DNA of 5,916 nucleotides from Candidatus Bathyarchaeota archaeon. GTDB taxonomy: Archaea; Thermoproteota; Bathyarchaeia; EX4484-135; B24-G1. Below, one piece after another: positions 5,266 to 5,916 of this stretch (positions are counted from its first letter, which is position 1; every line of letters starts with the position of its first letter). Below the pieces are notes generated by a model. That model worked only from the letters and a program-made list of their open reading frames with translations. It had not been told where the DNA came from and made no database searches. The stretch covers positions 1 to 5,916 of the forward strand of contig QMYG01000041.1 of NCBI GenBank assembly GCA_003662535.1, written 5' to 3'. The translations under genes were made by a program, and so were the position numbers.

Positions 5266-5916
5266 TTACTCCGATAGGAGTTCAGCCGCCTTCATTACTG
5301 CATCCACGAAGTCCTTAGCCGTCATGCCGGGCGTTTGGACGCCTGTGTTTGCGTAGAAGGCCTCCACCCTTTTTTCTACTTCCTCCCTGACCAGCGGGGA
5401 GCCTATTAGTGCCCCTTCCAGCTCCGTGCAGGCCTTCTCAGGAAACATGAAGAAGTCTCCGGAAATTAGTATGTCTCTTATCTTGCCCTCAGCCACCTCC
5501 ATCGTTACTCTTATGAGCTTCGTCGCCTTATGCATCGCCTCGACGACCTTCACCCCCGCCATGACCTTGACGGCTCTCCCCGTGAGGCTTGGGTGCCTCG
5601 CCTCGGGCATGTAGAGCCACTCCTCTGAGGTGTGGCGGGGCCTAACCTCCTCCTCAAAAATTCTGAGTTCCTCCTCGCTTATTTCCCCGGGGACGAGCTT
5701 CATCCCTATCTTCTCGTATCCCTCGATTAGGCGTTTTTGGATTTCGTCCCTCTCTGGCACGTAGCCTAGCTCACGCTTTAGGCTTGTTACCCACTCCCTC
5801 ATGCTTTTTGCCAGTTTGTCCCTGAATTTTTCGCTGGGGACTTTGAGGACTCTTGCCATCATTTCGTAATTCATGTCTAGGATTACGTTTCCCACGAGGA
5901 CTGCTGAGCCGTCTAC
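5266..5916 (-). CDS. lplA: Lipoate-protein ligase with C-terminal accessory (LplB-type) domain, N-terminus beyond the window
   Basis: The frame is open to the right edge, giving 216 visible C-terminal residues; the in-frame GTG at 5895 is internal. The extra codons read VDGSAVL, matching the GSA segment of the lysine loop of LplA catalytic domains, followed by GNVILDMNYEMMARVL, the strand-helix after it. Residues up to about 110 complete the catalytic domain and its linker helices (LKRELGYVPERDEIQKRLIEG region broken by loops). From about 115 the LplB-like accessory domain begins, with the typical KIRDILISGDFFMFPE segment and the ending GVQTPGMTAKDFVDAVMKA. In archaea such as Thermoplasma the accessory domain is a separate protein needed for the adenylation step; here it is fused. 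The enzyme would activate lipoate with ATP and transfer it to lipoyl domains. The catalytic RRxxGGG loop lies outside the window, so activity cannot be judged from what is visible. Confidence 0.88.
   Translation of the reverse strand, partial: VDGSAVLVGNVILDMNYEMMARVLKVPSEKFRDKLAKSMREWVTSLKRELGYVPERDEIQKRLIEGYEKIGMKLVPGEISEEELRIFEEEVRPRHTSEEWLYMPEARHPSLTGRAVKVMAGVKVVEAMHKATKLIRVTMEVAEGKIRDILISGDFFMFPEKACTELEGALIGSPLVREEVEKRVEAFYANTGVQTPGMTAKDFVDAVMKAAELLSE

Noticed and set aside
5266..5895. Taking GTG 5895 as the start of a 209-residue separate LplB-like protein
   Set aside because: The frame stays open to the window edge and the seven extra codons spell a GSA lysine-loop segment of the catalytic domain, so the gene continues to the right.

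Overview
This window looks like archaeal chromosome, most likely from a thermophilic member of the Thermoproteota/TACK group. The signs are a Sulfolobus-type single-OB-fold SSB, an archaeal nicotinate phosphoribosyltransferase with a C-terminal zinc ribbon, archaeal TATA-like promoter boxes, GTG/TTG starts behind G-rich Shine-Dalgarno sequences, and two lipoate-protein ligase homologues, one carrying the LplB-type accessory domain. The lineage is inferred from gene style and is not proven. Eight protein genes fill most of the window, four per strand, and both end genes are cut by the window edges.

Positions 1-1587 (+): the end of a peptide/sugar ABC importer operon, a dppD/oppD-type ATPase (5' truncated) followed by a dppF/oppF-type ATPase. 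Both end in an oligo_HPY region with the same four-cysteine pattern, C-x5-C-x6-C-x17-C, matching the type known to hold a [4Fe-4S] cluster in Dpp ATPases.

Positions 1595-3356 (-): a two-gene NAD salvage operon. Nicotinamidase (pncA) lies upstream of nicotinate phosphoribosyltransferase, so together they would convert nicotinamide to nicotinate and then to nicotinate mononucleotide. A clear TATA box and a six-G Shine-Dalgarno precede pncA. The operon converges on the transporter operon with only 7 bp between stop codons.

Positions 3456-5916: lipoate ligase genes around a small two-gene plus-strand island. A short LplA-like ligase (-), without accessory domain and with an altered lysine-loop motif, is divergent from an unrecognised tryptophan-rich protein (+), with one palindromic TATA-like box between them. 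Next comes a 168-bp gap holding a TATA box and a strong inverted-repeat/pseudoknot-capable sequence, then a 103-residue SSB-like OB-fold protein (+). Converging on it is the C-terminal part of a second, full-type lipoate ligase (-) that runs off the right edge. The two ligases presumably act in lipoylation of lipoyl-domain proteins (GcvH, 2-oxoacid dehydrogenase E2 or similar), none of which is in the window.

No tRNA, rRNA, CRISPR array, IS element or phage gene is visible. The least explained parts are the structured leader in front of the SSB gene, the unrecognised 178-residue protein, and the pairing of two different ligases.
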